The translations under genes were made by a program, and so were the position numbers. From Saururus chinensis (Eukaryota > Streptophyta > Magnoliopsida > Piperales > Saururaceae): a stretch of DNA of 64,000 bases. The stretch lies in the NCBI GenBank assembly GCA_035235625.1, contig CP141141.1:13451968-13515967 (forward strand). Direction: 5' to 3'. How positions within the stretch are numbered: the first letter of the stretch is position 1; every line of letters begins with the position of its first letter. Of the stretch, positions 1 to 11,216 are shown one piece after another. The notes under the pieces were generated by a model. It was not told the origin of the DNA and did no database searches. It saw nothing but the letters and a program-made list of their open reading frames with translations.

Positions 1-420
1 AAATCAATTCAAAGTACAATATGCTTAACAGTAGAACATAGTAGAATATTATATCATAAATGTCTTATCAATTTAAAATATTATAATGTCAACACAACAA
101 CTACAAATATTGAAACACTTAAAAGGTAGAATTTGAATTTGATTCTATTGTTGTCCCTCTTGTAGGGGTCTTCATCATATCATAAAAATTATCATCATCA
201 TTTTTCATTGTCCTTAAAAATACTAGAATGAAAGCCAATAGTCCATACAAGAAATTTACCATAAAAATTCGTTGGGCTTTAGTAAAAAATTTAATTAAAT
301 TTGCTTACACTTCAATTATGATATTTTCTACGTCATAAAGGACATAAATTCTTTAATTGCATCTGCATATGCTTTAATTTTAATATTTTCCAAATCGTGA
401 AGGAAGGACTTAAATTTTCT

Positions 421-571
421 AATTGACGAGGCCGACATCCATAAACTCTCTAATTGACAAAGCTGACGTCCATAAATTCTCTAATTGCCGAGGCCAACGT
501 CCATAAATTCTCTAATTGCCGAGGCTAACATCCATAAATTCTCTAATTGTCGAGGCCAACGTCCAATTGCA
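421..571 (+). repeat. 31-bp minisatellite, about 5 units
   Basis: Five consecutive units of about 31 bp share the core AATTG-CGAGGC-AACGTCCATAAA, with the last unit truncated. Open frames across it are artefacts of the repeat. The same array, with a few substitutions, is at 9298-9448 in the second duplication unit. Confidence 0.85.
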
Positions 572-1990
572 GCAACGATTTTTTAACTATTTAGAACCAA
601 TAAAATGACATCCAATATTTAGACCTAATAAGTATTACTTAGAATTCTGCATTCAAGAGATTCATTACAATCACAAAGAGAGAGAAGGAAAGAGAAAGAA
701 AGGAGCGTTGTATGTCAACAATCACCATAAGAGAGAAAGAGAGTGAGGAAATTGAGTCTTGAGATGGGTTACTCAGAGTACTCTAGGCTCTAAACTAATT
801 TTTTAAAATGATAAATTTATTTTTCAAAAGGACCAAGTAGGAAGGCAGGGAGCACCTTTAGGCGTTGTTAAAGTGGAGGACTTGTTCCATGATAGCCCTT
901 AACAACAAACCGCAGCTAGCTTTGGATTAGTTATACAACTTTTTGAATTACCTTACCAGGATTGGACAGTGGATCTGTTAATTGATTTTTTTTCTAGTTG
1001 TGTAAAATCATTGAACAATTGAACACAAAAACTGAAGCTGAAAGTAGCATCTCATAGAAGAAATTTTTTTAGTTTTTCATCCTTGATTCATACATACAAA
1101 ACAAGACAACACAGAATTGACTTAACCATGATCAAAGAAAGGAATCGACTAGAAAACACAAGAGGGAAAGAAGAAAAACAAACAAACCAACATTGACTTC
1201 CTCCTATAAGAAATAATAGATAGATCATTGGTTCGTGAGTTTCATGAGGCGCTGGGGAGAGTAAGAGATGAGGCCGGTGAGTGCCCACGTATGGAGGCCA
1301 GGAGCGGTTTCCGTACATATCGGAGCTGGGGAAGACAGATTAGAGATGGGGAAGGCAGATCGGAGATGGAGAAGACAGATCACCACCCTCGCCCTCTATC
1401 TCGGCGAATCAGAGGGAAGGAAGACAAAACTCAAAGCCCTCGCCCCCTATCTTCTCCTATTGTGCTCTCCCTCCGTAGATCACCCTCTTGCAGATCGCCG
1501 TGTGTGAGAGAAGTTGAAACAGGAAGACAACAGGGGAGGTGAAGAGCCTTTTTCTTTGCTTCTCCCCCTGTTTGGGCATCGGGTTTGTAGCGGATCGAGC
1601 CGGATCGGATTGATACGGGTGAAACATAGCGTTCGTTCTGATAATTTCTGCACCAGCCGTATCAGTGTCTGTGCCATATCAATTGTGACCGACACAGATA
1701 AGTATTGGCTGATAAGTAGCTATATTAGTCTACAGCCTTCCATGATTTGGAGGAGTCTCCAAGTCCCTTCCTTACCCACACATGGGTCTACAAGCTTGTG
1801 GAGCTCTTGAAGAAGAGGTATGATGTCGATTATGTAAAGGGAAGAAAAAAGAAAAGAATAATCAGGGCTTATAGTAGATCTTCTTTAATTTTAAAACGCG
1901 ACTGACAATGCCCATCTTTTAGAAGAGGAGGTGGGGTGGAAGAGGATGTGGGATGATGAGGAGATAAGAAGGAGAGAGGAGGTGGGAGAT
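572..1990. other. Non-coding or unclassified repeat DNA
   Basis: No recognisable gene. The stretch includes a purine-rich run (about 680-750), an AT-rich part, and a GC-richer block (about 1230-1700) with reiterated AGATGGGGAAGGCAGATCGGAGATGG-like and GTATCGG/CCGATAC-like words, as seen in transposon relics. Overlapping open frames occur on both strands here, but none has conserved motifs and the second unit (10090-10700) changes them freely. I read it as an unclassified transposon remnant. Confidence 0.5.
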
Positions 1991-2343
1991 TAGGGATGCC
2001 ACTCGGGTCGGGTAAATGGTAAAACCCAACCCTAATTGATCAGGTTTGGTTTTTGAAAATTGACCCAAATAGCTATTTGGGTCAAGTTCGGATTTTAGGT
2101 GATCCAACCTGATCGGACTTGAATATAATTATAAATATAAAATTTAAATTATATATATTTTAATGTTATTTTTATAAAAAAATTTAAAAAAATTTAAAAA
2201 ATATTTTTTTCTTCTATTTTGGTAAAACGGGTTGGGTTTAGGTTAGGTTTGGGCGGGTCAAGTTCGGGTTAGAATTTTCTTAAGTGGTATCGGGTTCAAA
2301 TTTGACAAAACCTAATACAAACTTGACCCGGCAGCAACACTAT
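1991..2343. mobile_element. hAT-like non-autonomous element
   Basis: The ends are imperfect inverted repeats: left TAGGGATGCCACTCGGGTC, right (reverse complement) TAGTGTTGCTGCCGGGTCAA. The interior is AT-rich with internal CGGGT/ACCCG-rich arms. This resembles the widespread plant hAT-type short elements with GGGTCGGGT-rich ends. No target duplication was established. The same element lies at 10866-11216 in unit 2, so it was inserted before the duplication. Confidence 0.45.
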
Positions 2344-3480
2344 AGAGGATGAGAGGAGGTAGTGGTCACCACGGGAGAAGATGCCCGAGGGGTGAAGTTG
2401 TGGTTGAGATTGCACATTGAGAAGAGGTTTTAAGACAAATCAAATGGAAAAATCTATCTGACAGCGGATACGAAGTTAAAACACGTTATCCAACTTGCTA
2501 GCTGACCCAACTGGCAAGTCAGTTTGTAACAAACGCGTTGCGCTAATACACCAACTTCTAGCCAACTTTTCAACAATTTTATGCTAAGACATTAATAACG
2601 TAAACAAACCGACCGTTCAGAAGGACTCTTTAAATTAAGGTATTAGTACCCACCAAAACTTCATGTCTTTAATTATACTACAAATTTTTTACTTAATTGT
2701 CTACATATCAATCCCTTTCAAAGACTTGGTTTAACTTAAATGTCTACAAGTCCATTGCCTAGCACATGCGACCTTGACTAGGAAGACCTATGAAGGCACG
2801 GCAATTATTCTAACTTGTTCATGGGGCAAAGAACTTTTAGGTTAGCTTAATTAGAACTAAAGTTGGACCCCAACCTGGCCCTGATTCTATGTATGCTTCT
2901 AAAAATTTAGCCTCTACTAACAAAATCGGCCTATGCTAAAAGTATTTTATTTTTTTAAAATATATATTTTTTAAAAGATATATATATCTTTTAAATGGAA
3001 TCTCACCTCACTATATACAAGATCATCATTAAACATTTGACCTTTGCGTAGACTATGATGACTTATAAATTAAAAATAAAGTAAACTTCTTTAAGATATT
3101 AAACCTCCATATATGTGTTTTTTATATAGTTAAAAATAAAAATTTTATACTTAAGATACGGCAAACGGGCCTTTAGGCTTTTTTTCCCTCCTCCCGTCGT
3201 AACTCAACCTTCTTTAAAGCAGTTTAAAACCTTCGAGGCCACAACCCGGATTTAAAGAAGCTGGTAAGGCCATTTAAAGAGCCTCTGACAAAGACTTTGC
3301 CAAAAAATACAGGAAAAACGAAGTGGGGGAGCAAGGTAGACCCTGATAATCATCACACCGTTGAAAATACCAATTATTTTAGTAAATCAGAAATTAGATA
3401 ATTTCCGAAGTGCACAGATCTAATGTCTTGTCAAGTTTTTGTTTAAAGAATAAAATGATGAATTTGTGTTTAACGAAAGT
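2344..3480. other. Intergenic, AT-rich
   Basis: No gene, RNA or clear mobile element seen. The stretch is AT-rich with homopolymer runs, and is collinear with 11217-12340 in unit 2. It lies directly upstream of the RLP core promoter and so may carry distal regulatory sequence, but nothing specific is visible. Confidence 0.5.
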
Positions 3481-3487
3481 CCACATC

Positions 3488-3546
3488 TGTGCGTCTTCCG
3501 TCTCCGCTGTGCGTCTTCCACACGGTTGACTCGTTCCTATATAAAA
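3488..3546 (+). promoter_or_regulatory. RLP copy 1 core promoter: W-box and TATA box
   Basis: A W-box (TTGACT, 3526-3531) sits 7 bases upstream of a canonical TATA box (TATATAAAA, 3538-3546). Upstream is a direct repeat of TGTGCGTCTTCC (about 3488-3500 and 3508-3520). The first ATG (3608) lies about 60 bases past the TATA box, giving a short leader. W-boxes bind WRKY factors and are common in defence-gene promoters, which fits an RLP; the functional link is inference. In copy 2 the TATA box reads TATATGGAA. Confidence 0.6.
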
Positions 3547-3607
3547 GGATGGCAAAAAGAAAGAACTAGTCGCAAGACTTCGTGCCACCTCTACCTTGGC
3601 CGGAACT

Positions 3608-3822
3608 ATGGCGATGGCTGGCTCTAGCTACAAGGTTCTTGTTGGCGTGTATCTTAATTTTGCCGTTCTGAGTTCGGTTTGTTTTCATTCAGTCCCGTGC
3701 ATGGGACTCTCCTTGGAACGTTGCCTTGATTCCAAACGTGAAGCACAAATGAAGTCCAAGAATGGCCTTCTCGCAGATCAATATCAATCTAATATTCTCC
3801 TGTCTTCTGAAGGCCACACCGG
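3608..3822 (+). CDS. RLP copy 1, exon 1: signal peptide and degenerate LRR N-cap
   Basis: This begins the RLP, with ATG at 3608 and a second in-frame ATG at 3614. Residues of about 8-30 are hydrophobic (VLVGVYLNFAVLSSVCFHSV) and look like a signal peptide. Next comes CLDSKREAQMKSKNGL, which matches the start of the plant LRRNT cap (C-ID-SEREALLKFKNGL), and later EGHTG, which matches the cap's TGHV. The usual middle with the CCxWxGV cysteine pair is missing, so the cap is shortened. The frame reads on to a TAA at 3866-3868. However, GG|GTATGT at 3821-3828 is a strong plant splice donor. Using it, with the acceptor at 4483-4484, joins this exon in phase to the LRR exon. RLP genes are usually intronless, so the alternative is a 5' relic of a gene that lost its middle. 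The region further upstream from a TTG codon is not needed. Confidence 0.6.
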
Positions 3823-4484
3823 GTATGTTACTGCCACCGATCAGCCCAACTCTGGGCAGCCCTTTTAATCTCCTGACCTTTTGATTCTGGTATTGTTAAG
3901 TATTCATCTTTAGTCTTGGTTGGCTCCCACCTTGGCAATTTGCAGCTTTTATCTATTCGACTTAATGCGACAATGAGCTTCTTATCTTACTCAAATGAAT
4001 TTTTTTCATCGGTTTATATATCTTCCTGTGAATATAAATTGAAATACTCCTGCTATTAAAATATTTTAATAGTCTTATCTAAAAATATATTTTCATATTA
4101 GATTCTTAATTTTTTAAATATTATATTTTTTTATTGAGGGCCGCTATATGGGTGCGTGAGGAGGCTCGTTGGATTTATATCCGATGGCCCATGTTAGTTA
4201 GAGAAAAATACCCCTCCAGTAACATAGACGGCCCAGTCGTTAACATGGCCCTTCGGATGTAAATTCGGGGCCTGGGCTCACGTAGCCTTGGGCTCACCTC
4301 AACTTTTTTCTTTTTTATAATATTAACAATTAATAGCTCTTCACTTGTATAGTCCTTAGCGCATTTCATGACTCTTCACAATACGCAACTTGTCTAAACA
4401 TTTGTGTCATTAATACGCTATCCAGTCTCCACAATCACATGACCTGAGCTTTAAATAGTTTTGTGGTCATTTATCATACTTCAG
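3823..4484 (+). other. Probable intron of RLP copy 1
   Basis: The stretch runs from the donor GTATGT at 3823 to the acceptor ACTTCAG ending at 4484. It is AT-rich and contains the hairpin-like repeat at 4135-4312. Exon 1 ends with two bases of a codon and 4485 supplies the third, so the reading frame of 4486-5814 is kept. In copy 2 the equivalent acceptor CAG is CAC. Splicing is inferred from signals and phase only. Confidence 0.5.
4135..4312. mobile_element. MITE-like inverted repeat, complete in copy 1 only
   Basis: The left arm (about 4155-4200, with GGATTTATATCCGATGGCCC) and the right arm (about 4240-4290, with GGGCC-TTCGGATGTAAATTC) are imperfect reverse complements around a short loop. 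In unit 2 the left arm and loop are absent and only the right arm remains (about 13047-13110). A MITE or a fold-back element fits; the family is not recognised. Confidence 0.45.
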
Positions 4485-5814
4485 GGGCAGAGTCCAAGAA
4501 GTTGTTCTATCCAAGAACAGATTCTCTGCATCAGCTGCAGATAATATCATCAGTGCAGATCAAGGCTCCATGAGACATTTACTTTCTTCTGATAATCAAA
4601 TCACTGTAGCCATTCCGCCAACTATTGGTCAAATGAAGCAGCTCACAATTCTTGACCTTTCAAGGAACAAGTTAACTGGTAGTGTCCCATCAACATTAGC
4701 TCTATCTACATCCTTGGAGGTACTTGATTTAAGTGAGAATCATCTATCGGGGGAGTTGGATATCAATTTGGCAGAAGATAATGGCCTTAAATCAGTGCAC
4801 CTCAGCAACAACAGTTTGTCTGGTGAGTTTCCTCCGTGGTTAAAAAATTGTCCAAAGTTAGAAATCCTTGATCTCTCTCATAATGGGTTTGCTGGCAAGA
4901 TTCCAAAATGGATTGGTGAGAGATGCACTTCCCTCAAGATACTGGATTTGAGGTCCAACAACTTTACAGGGGAAATTCCTATTAAGTTATCCTATCTGTC
5001 CTCCTTGCAAGTTTTGGATTTGGCCCATAATTACTTGTTCGGTTCTATTCCAAAAAGTTTTAGGAACTTGAAAGCAATGACGATAAAACACGTTTTGAAT
5101 TATACTTTGGACGGTGGCAGTGGGTACTATCAGGAGAAAATTACTATTGTAATGAAGGGGAGAGAAGATGTGTGTTTTACGAGGACACTTTCCCTTGTTA
5201 ATTCCCTTGATCTTTCAGCCAATAACTTATCTGGAGAAATCCCACAAGAACTAACAAAGCTCATTGGATTAAAAGTTTTAAACCTATCTCACAATCAATT
5301 GGTTCACAACATTCCAAAGGATATTGGGCTGTTGTCGGAATTAGAATCTCTGGATTTATCATATAATTTGATCTCAGGTGAAATTCCTTCAAGTTTGGGA
5401 AGTATTACTTTTTTAGAAAAATTAAATCTTTCATACAACAAGTTTATGGGGAAAATTCCCCCCGGGCCACAACTCCAAACTTTTGACCAATATAGTTATA
5501 TTGGAAACCTAGGGCTTTGTGGGGATCCAATGAAAAACCAGTGTCCAAACGATAGGCCAAATCATGAGGGCAAAGATGGGGAGGTAGAAGATGAAAGCAA
5601 CTTGGACATGCCTTCCTTTTACATGACAATGGGACTTGGATTTGTTGTAGGCTTTTGGGGATTTTGTGGTATTCTAGTCTTTAAGACATCCTGGAGACAT
5701 ATCTATTTTAGATTTCTTGAGGAAGCAGAAGACTGCCTGGGTCATGTGACAATAAAATTTTCACAAACGATGACGAAAATAAGAAATCTAGTAGGGAAAA
5801 GTTATAATAGCTAA
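4485..5814 (+). CDS. RLP copy 1, exon 2: LRRs, transmembrane helix and cytoplasmic tail
   Basis: This is the body of an LRR receptor-like protein, a plasma-membrane surface receptor class without a kinase domain that signals through partner kinases (SOBIR1/BAK1 in known cases). The frame is open from 4459, and LRR-like sequence (LSKNRFSASAADNI) precedes the ATG at 4570, so that ATG is internal and not the start. Numbered from it: about ten LRRs of the LxxLxLSxNxLxGxIP type; an island domain after LRR6 (near residues 175-215, with YYQEKITIVMKGRED); four more LRRs; a C-terminal cap with NLGLCGDP and a paired cysteine; an acidic stretch (EGKDGEVEDESNLD); a transmembrane helix at about 350-371 containing GLGFVVGFWG; and a basic tail of about 40 residues. 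The spliced protein would be about 514 residues, shorter than the 800-1000 usual for RLPs. TAG ends it at 5812-5814. Confidence 0.75.
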
Positions 5815-6439
5815 TTAGATTTCCATTTGATATGTGAATTTTCTCACTTTGTATAAGTATGCTGCATCTACAACAAAGGGTATAACCTCTTGTATTGTTC
5901 TCTACTATGGATCTCATAAATTAATCTATTTTTATATTTGGCTTTGTTTGAGACCCTGCAATCTTATAAAGTGTGTGGCAATCCAAGGGTAATCCCTATT
6001 TCAAAACTGAAAATGGAATCAAAGAGAGAGCATTTGACATGAAATGGGCTTTTGTTAAATCCCTAAAGTTACCAACATAGCGGGCCTATTTGGATACACA
6101 TTTTACACGCATTGTGTTGGATTTTTTATAAAATTATATTAAAAAATCTTAGTAAATATTTTTTTTGTTTTGCAATGCACTTCTTATGATTTGGTTTGAT
6201 GGAGGCCATTTTGTCCAAAATTGAATGCCATCCAAGTTGCCTCGTGCACTTTTTTTTTAAATGCCCTTAAGAGGACAGTAACATTTTGAGCTAAGAAGAG
6301 CACATATTGGGTACAATGTCAATTGTATATAAAATGTAGCATCTTGGGCAAGATAGTGCCACACAAACAAGATTTTGTAAAGTGGCATGTTGAGCAAAAA
6401 CGTGTAGAAAATAATATTCAATGTTGTTTTGTACAAAAA
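5815..6439. other. RLP copy 1 3' flank
   Basis: Mostly AT-rich 3' flanking DNA shared with unit 2. No gene is visible. The short minus-strand open frames here have no motifs and are not conserved in unit 2. Confidence 0.5.
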
Positions 6440-6458
6440 TGCATAAACCAATGTGATT

Positions 6459-7314
6459 TAAGTGGAGATTCTCTTCAACAATGTGAATGACATCAACCTT
6501 TCTACTATCATTTCTAAAGTGAGCATGGTCATTAATGCAAAAGAATTGTGGGTGGACACTGGGGTTACTCGTCATGTGTGCTCAAACACAAAAATGTTTT
6601 CCACTTATCAACCAATGGAAAATGGTGAACAACTTTTCATAAGCAATTCTTTTACTGTTAAGGTTGAAGGTACTGGTAAGATAATGCACAAGATGACTGA
6701 GGGCAATGAACTTAATTAGTGTCAACAATGTGTTGTACGTGTTACAATTTCAAAAAAATTTAGTGTTAGGATCATTGCTGAGTAAGAATGGATTCAAATT
6801 AGTATTTGAATCAGATAAGTTTGTATTAACTAAGAGTGGAATGTATGTGGGAAAAATGTATCTTAATTAGGGGATTTTCAAGCTCAATGTATTAATTATT
6901 GTACCTGTTGCTAATATTAAGAATGCTAGTATTTTTTCTTCTTATATGATTGAGTCATGGGATGTGTGGTATGTTAGATTAAGACATGTTAATTATGACG
7001 CTATGCAAAGATTGATTTATATATAATCCCTGCCTAAATTTAATATTAACTCTCATCATAAATGTGAGACTTGTGTGGAATCAAAATTCTCAAGGAAATT
7101 ATTCCAAAGTGTTAAGAGAAGTATTGAACATCTTGAGTTAATTTACAACAACGTTTATGACTTAAAACTTATTCAAACAATAGGAGGCAAAAAGTACTTT
7201 ATTACATTTATTAATGATTGTACTTCATATGGTTATGTGTACTTGTTGAGAAGTAAGGATGAGGCCATAGACATGTTGGTACTATATAAAAAAGAGGTTG
7301 AGAATTTTGACTAG
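6459..7314 (+). pseudogene. Copia pol relic: protease, GAG-pre-integrase, start of integrase
   Basis: Translation gives the Ty1/copia aspartic-protease motif as ELWVDTGVTRHVCSN (near 6540-6585), then GEQLFISNSF and VEGTGKI. A second stretch follows (about 6760-6890) with SKNGFKLVFESDKFVLTKSG and MYVGKMYL, typical of the segment between protease and integrase. A third (about 6955-7310) holds SWDVWYVRLRHVN and a zinc-finger-like HHKCETC, leading into integrase-like KKYFITFINDCTSYGYVYLL. The parts are separated by stops and frameshifts, and the integrase catalytic core is cut off at about 7314. No LTRs were found next to it. It lies in the spacer between the two RLP units, and a shorter homologue is at 21925-22055. 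Confidence 0.85.
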
Positions 7315-7499
7315 TGGTTTCTCCAGTCAATCATCAGATGGTACCAAGGTGGTACCTTAACCGTAAATTGCATGTGTAGCCACAAGCACAAGAACACTTG
7401 ACCGAAAGGGGCAACCTGAGGGAAAGTGAGCTGTTGGTGGGTCCATAGGCCATGGTGATGCCTAGGTTTGTCGTTGGTTATTATTGGTTGCGGCCAATT
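7308..7499 (+). repeat. 190-bp dispersed repeat, copy 1
   Basis: This matches 38902-39092 in inverted orientation over about 190 bp, including AACCGTAAATTGCA, GTGTAGCCACAAGCAC and GCCATGGTGATGCCTAGGTT. The family is unrecognised. Here it starts right where the Copia relic stops; the other copy starts right where the rDNA fragment stops. Confidence 0.75.
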
Positions 7500-8877
7500 G
7501 TCGGAAGTTGGAACCACCCCAAAAGGAAGTCAATGGAAGATCTTCCAAAGGCCCTCACCCTCAATTGAGAGTTTAGCGGTACATGAGTACGAGCCAAGAT
7601 TTGAAGAAGAGCTGTGTGGCAGCAACCCTAGTCGGTGTCGTGAGGTCGTGGTCAACCCTATTGCTGACTAGGCAAACTAGTCACCGAAGAGCACGTTCAG
7701 CTTGTCCCAACATGCAAAATGGGAAGGAAAGAAGATGTAAATGGCCGAAAAGAGGAGAAGAAGGCTCGGGGAGGGAGGTCCAGACCGGAGATGGGGTGGA
7801 GGAATAGTGGCCAATCAGAAATGGCCCACGACCTCAGTGACAAAACCCTCTAGTGGCCGATTCGCTAACTATGGAGGGCAAGGGAGGGGGAAATGTGTGG
7901 CTCAGCGGAAGAGGGGAAGAGCCAAGCGGCTAGAGGAGGCCGATTTAGGCTGGGAGGAATGGCCTCCAGCTGTGGCAAGCTTGAGGCTGAACTGTTGGCA
8001 GCCGGTATGCACACAAAAGTTGCGCTAAATAAAAAAAAATAGAGGGGAGACTGCTCACCAGAAAATGGCAGAAGGGAGGGGTAGAGCCTGCCCCAAGGCA
8101 GTGGCCCTACCTTCACTAGGCCAAGGTCGTCTGTCCACCACTGCCGGCGGCATTCGGAGCACTTGAAGGGCCTTCGCCTACTTCCGAAACCAAGTAGTTC
8201 AGGTTCATAGGCAAGCTCGGTGGCAGCAAGCTAGGTAGGGATGGCAACCCAGCCATCTCCAGGCCAAGGCCAGCCGACTAGAGGATGGTAAACAGTGCCA
8301 TCTCCAGGCTCGAATAGAAAGGGGGTAAGATTTCCCTTTGGCCCCACATAGTGTGGACATGCTCTTTCCTCACTTCTCTCTCTCTCCTCTTTCTTCACTT
8401 CTCTTTTCTCATCAATTTTCTTTCTTATTTTTGCTGAAAACCTATGTGGCACATTAAGGCCCAATGGTCATAATTAAACCTCACACCCGACTCTACGAGT
8501 ACAAATATTAAGATAAAATATAAAAAATCAAAACGCCAAAGCATCAAATTTCCCTTCAAAAAATGAGCAGAAAAAATCACATAAAGGTCAAAGAATTTTA
8601 CAAAAAAAATTAAGGACATTACATTGGGTGAAGTAGCATTTGGAGCATGGAAGGTAGTATTGATACAAATGATAATATCAATGGCTATAGATATGGGTAC
8701 ACGCCGATGATACGCTTGGTATGCGCCGAAACAGTCGTAAACACTTTGATATACATACAAAATATTATAACTAATCATATATCATTATAATACTTCATTT
8801 AGAGTATAGTAGTACACTAAAGTATATGATTGAATATAGAACCACAATCAATGAGTAATAACACCATAAGAAAATAT
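7500..8877. other. Unclassified GC-rich repeat DNA, then AT-rich spacer
   Basis: The part from 7500 to 8330 is GC-rich, with purine-rich words and long overlapping open frames on both strands that carry no recognisable motif. From 8340 to 8877 it becomes AT-rich. I see no gene. It may be the body of the element that starts at 7308. Confidence 0.4.
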
Positions 8878-9297
8878 AAATCAGTTCAAAGTACAATATG
8901 CATACCAGTAGAACATAGTAGAATATTATATCATAAATGTCTTATCAATTTAAAATATTATAATGTCAACACAACAACTATAAATATTGAAACACTTAAA
9001 AGGTAGAATTTGAATTTGATTCTATTGTTGTTCCTCTTGTAGGGGTCTTCATCATATCATAAAAATTATCATCATCATTTTTCATTGTCCTTAAAAATAC
9101 TAGAATGAAAGCCAATAGTCCATACAAGAAATTTACCTTAAAAATTCATTGGGCCCCAGTAAAAAATTTAATTAAATTTGTTTACGCTTCAGTTATGATA
9201 TTTTCTACGTCATAAAGGACATAAACTCTTTAATTGCATCTGCATATGCTTTAGTTTTAATATTTTCCAAATCGTGAAGGAAGGACTTAAATTTTCT

Positions 9298-9448
9298 AAT
9301 TGACGAGGCCGACATCCATAAACTCTCTAATTGACGAAGCTGACGTCCATAAATTCTTGAATTGCTGAGGCCAACGTCCATAAATTCCCTAATTGCCGAG
9401 GCTAACATCCACAAATTCTCTAATTGTCGAGGCCAACGTCCAGTTGCA
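9298..9448 (+). repeat. 31-bp minisatellite, unit 2 copy
   Basis: This is the counterpart of the array at 421-571, again with about five units and with several substitutions within them. Confidence 0.85.
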
Positions 9449-10865
9449 GCAACGATTTTTTAACTATTTAGAACCAATAAAATGACATCCAATATTTAGA
9501 CCTAATAAGTATTACTTAGAATTCTGCATTCAAGAGATTCATTACAATACAGAGAGAGAAGGAAAGAGAAAGAAAGGAGCGTTGTATGTCAACAATCACC
9601 ATAAGAGAGAAAGAGAGCGAGGAAATTGAGTCTTGAGATGGGTTACTCAGAGTACTCTAGGCTCTAAACTAATTTTTTAAAATGATAAATTTATTTGTCA
9701 AAAAAACCAAGCAGGAAGGCAGGGAGCACCATTAGGCGTTGTTAAAGTGGAGGACTTGTTCCATGATAGCCCTTAACAACAAACCGCAGCTAGCTTTGGA
9801 TTAGTTATAGGACTTTTTGAATTACCTTACCATGATTGGACAGTGGACCTCTTATTTGATTTTTTTTCTAGTTGTGTAAAATCATTGAACAATTGAACAC
9901 AAAAACTGAAGCTGAAAGTAGCATCTCATAGAAGAAATTTTTTTTAGTTTTTCATCCTTGATTCATACACACAAAACAAGACAACACAGAATTGACTTAA
10001 CCATGATCAAAGAAAGGAATCGACTAGAAAACACAAGAGAGAAAGAAGAAAAACAAACAAACCAACATTGACTTCCTCCTATAAGAAACAATAGATAGAT
10101 CATTGGTTTGTGAGTTTCATGATGCACTGGGGAGAGTAAGAGACAAGGCCGGTGAATGCCCACGTATGGAGGCCAGGAGCGGTTTCCATACATATCGGAG
10201 CTGGGGAAGACAGATTGGAGATGGGGAAGGCAGATCGGAGATGGAGAAGACAGATCACCACCCTCGCCCTCTATCTCGGTGAATCAGAGGGAAGGAAGAT
10301 AACACTCAAAGCCCTCGCCCCCTATCTTCTCCTATTGTGCTCTCCCTCCGTAGATCGCCCTCTTGCAGATCGCCATGTGTGAGACAAGCCGAAACAAGAA
10401 GACAACAGGGGAGATGAACAGCCTTTTTCTTTGCTTCTTCCCTTGTTTGGGCATCGGGTTCGCAGCGGATTGAGCCGAATCGGATCGATACGGGTGAAAC
10501 GCGGCGTTCGTTCCGATAATTTCTGCACCAGTCGTATCAGTGTCTGTGCCATATCGATTGTGACCGACACAGATGAGTATCGGCTCATACGTAGTTGTAT
10601 TAGTCTACGGCCTTCCATGATTTGGAGAAGGAGTCTCCAAGTCCCTTCCTTACCCACACATGGGTCTACAAGCTTGTGGAGCTCTTGAAGAAGAGGTATG
10701 ATGTCGATTATGTAAAGGGAAGAAAAGAGAAAAGAATAATCAGGGCTTATAGTAGATCTTCTTTAGTTTTAAAACACGACTGACAATGCCCATCTTTTAG
10801 AGGAGGTGGGGTGGAAGAGGATGTGGGATGATGAGGAGATAAGAAGGAGAGAGGAGGTGGGAGAT

Positions 10866-11216
10866 TAGGGATGCCACTCGGGTCGGGTAAATGGTAAAAC
10901 CCAACCCTAATTGATCAGGTTTGGTTTTCAAAAATTGGCCAAAATAGCTATTCGGGTCAGGTTCGGATTTTAGGTGATCCAACCTGACCAGACCTGAATA
11001 TAATTATAAATATAAAATTTAAATTATATATATTTTAATGTTATTTTTATAACAAAATAAAAAAAAATTAAAAAATATTTTTTTATTCTATTTTGGTAAA
11101 ATGGGTTGGGTTTAGGTTAGGTTCGGGCGGGTCAAGTTCGGGTTAGAATTTTCTTAAGTGGTATCGGGTTCAAATTTGAAAAAACCTAATACAAACTTGA
11201 CCCGACAGCAACACTA
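10866..11216. mobile_element. hAT-like non-autonomous element, unit 2 copy
   Basis: This is the counterpart of 1991-2343, with the same termini apart from minor substitutions. Its presence at the same place in both units dates the insertion before the duplication. Confidence 0.45.

Larger units (their letters stand above)
1..6439 (+). repeat. Segmental duplication, unit 1 (RLP-bearing)
   Basis: Bases 1-6439 align collinearly with 8878-15246 over nearly their whole length, with small indels and scattered substitutions. Shared content, in order: a 31-bp minisatellite, a GC-rich unclassified stretch, a hAT-like non-autonomous element, the RLP promoter and 5' exon, and the LRR exon with its 3' flank. 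Unit 1 probably starts before the window, because the match is already in progress at base 1. The right breakpoint is sharp, just after an A-run at 6439. The high identity, including intergenic DNA, suggests a fairly recent duplication. Confidence 0.93.

Noticed and set aside
420-571. Possible CRISPR-like array
   Set aside because: Contiguous minisatellite without unique spacers, in a plant nuclear genome.
1228-1810. Several overlapping open frames in GC-rich sequence, also in unit 2
   Set aside because: Frames differ between the duplicate units by frameshifts and stops, lie on both strands, and carry no motif; treated as transposon-like DNA.
7741-8028. 95-codon basic open frame (MAEKRRRRLGEGG...)
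   Set aside because: Purine-rich repeat DNA; overlapping open frame on the other strand; no recognisable domain.
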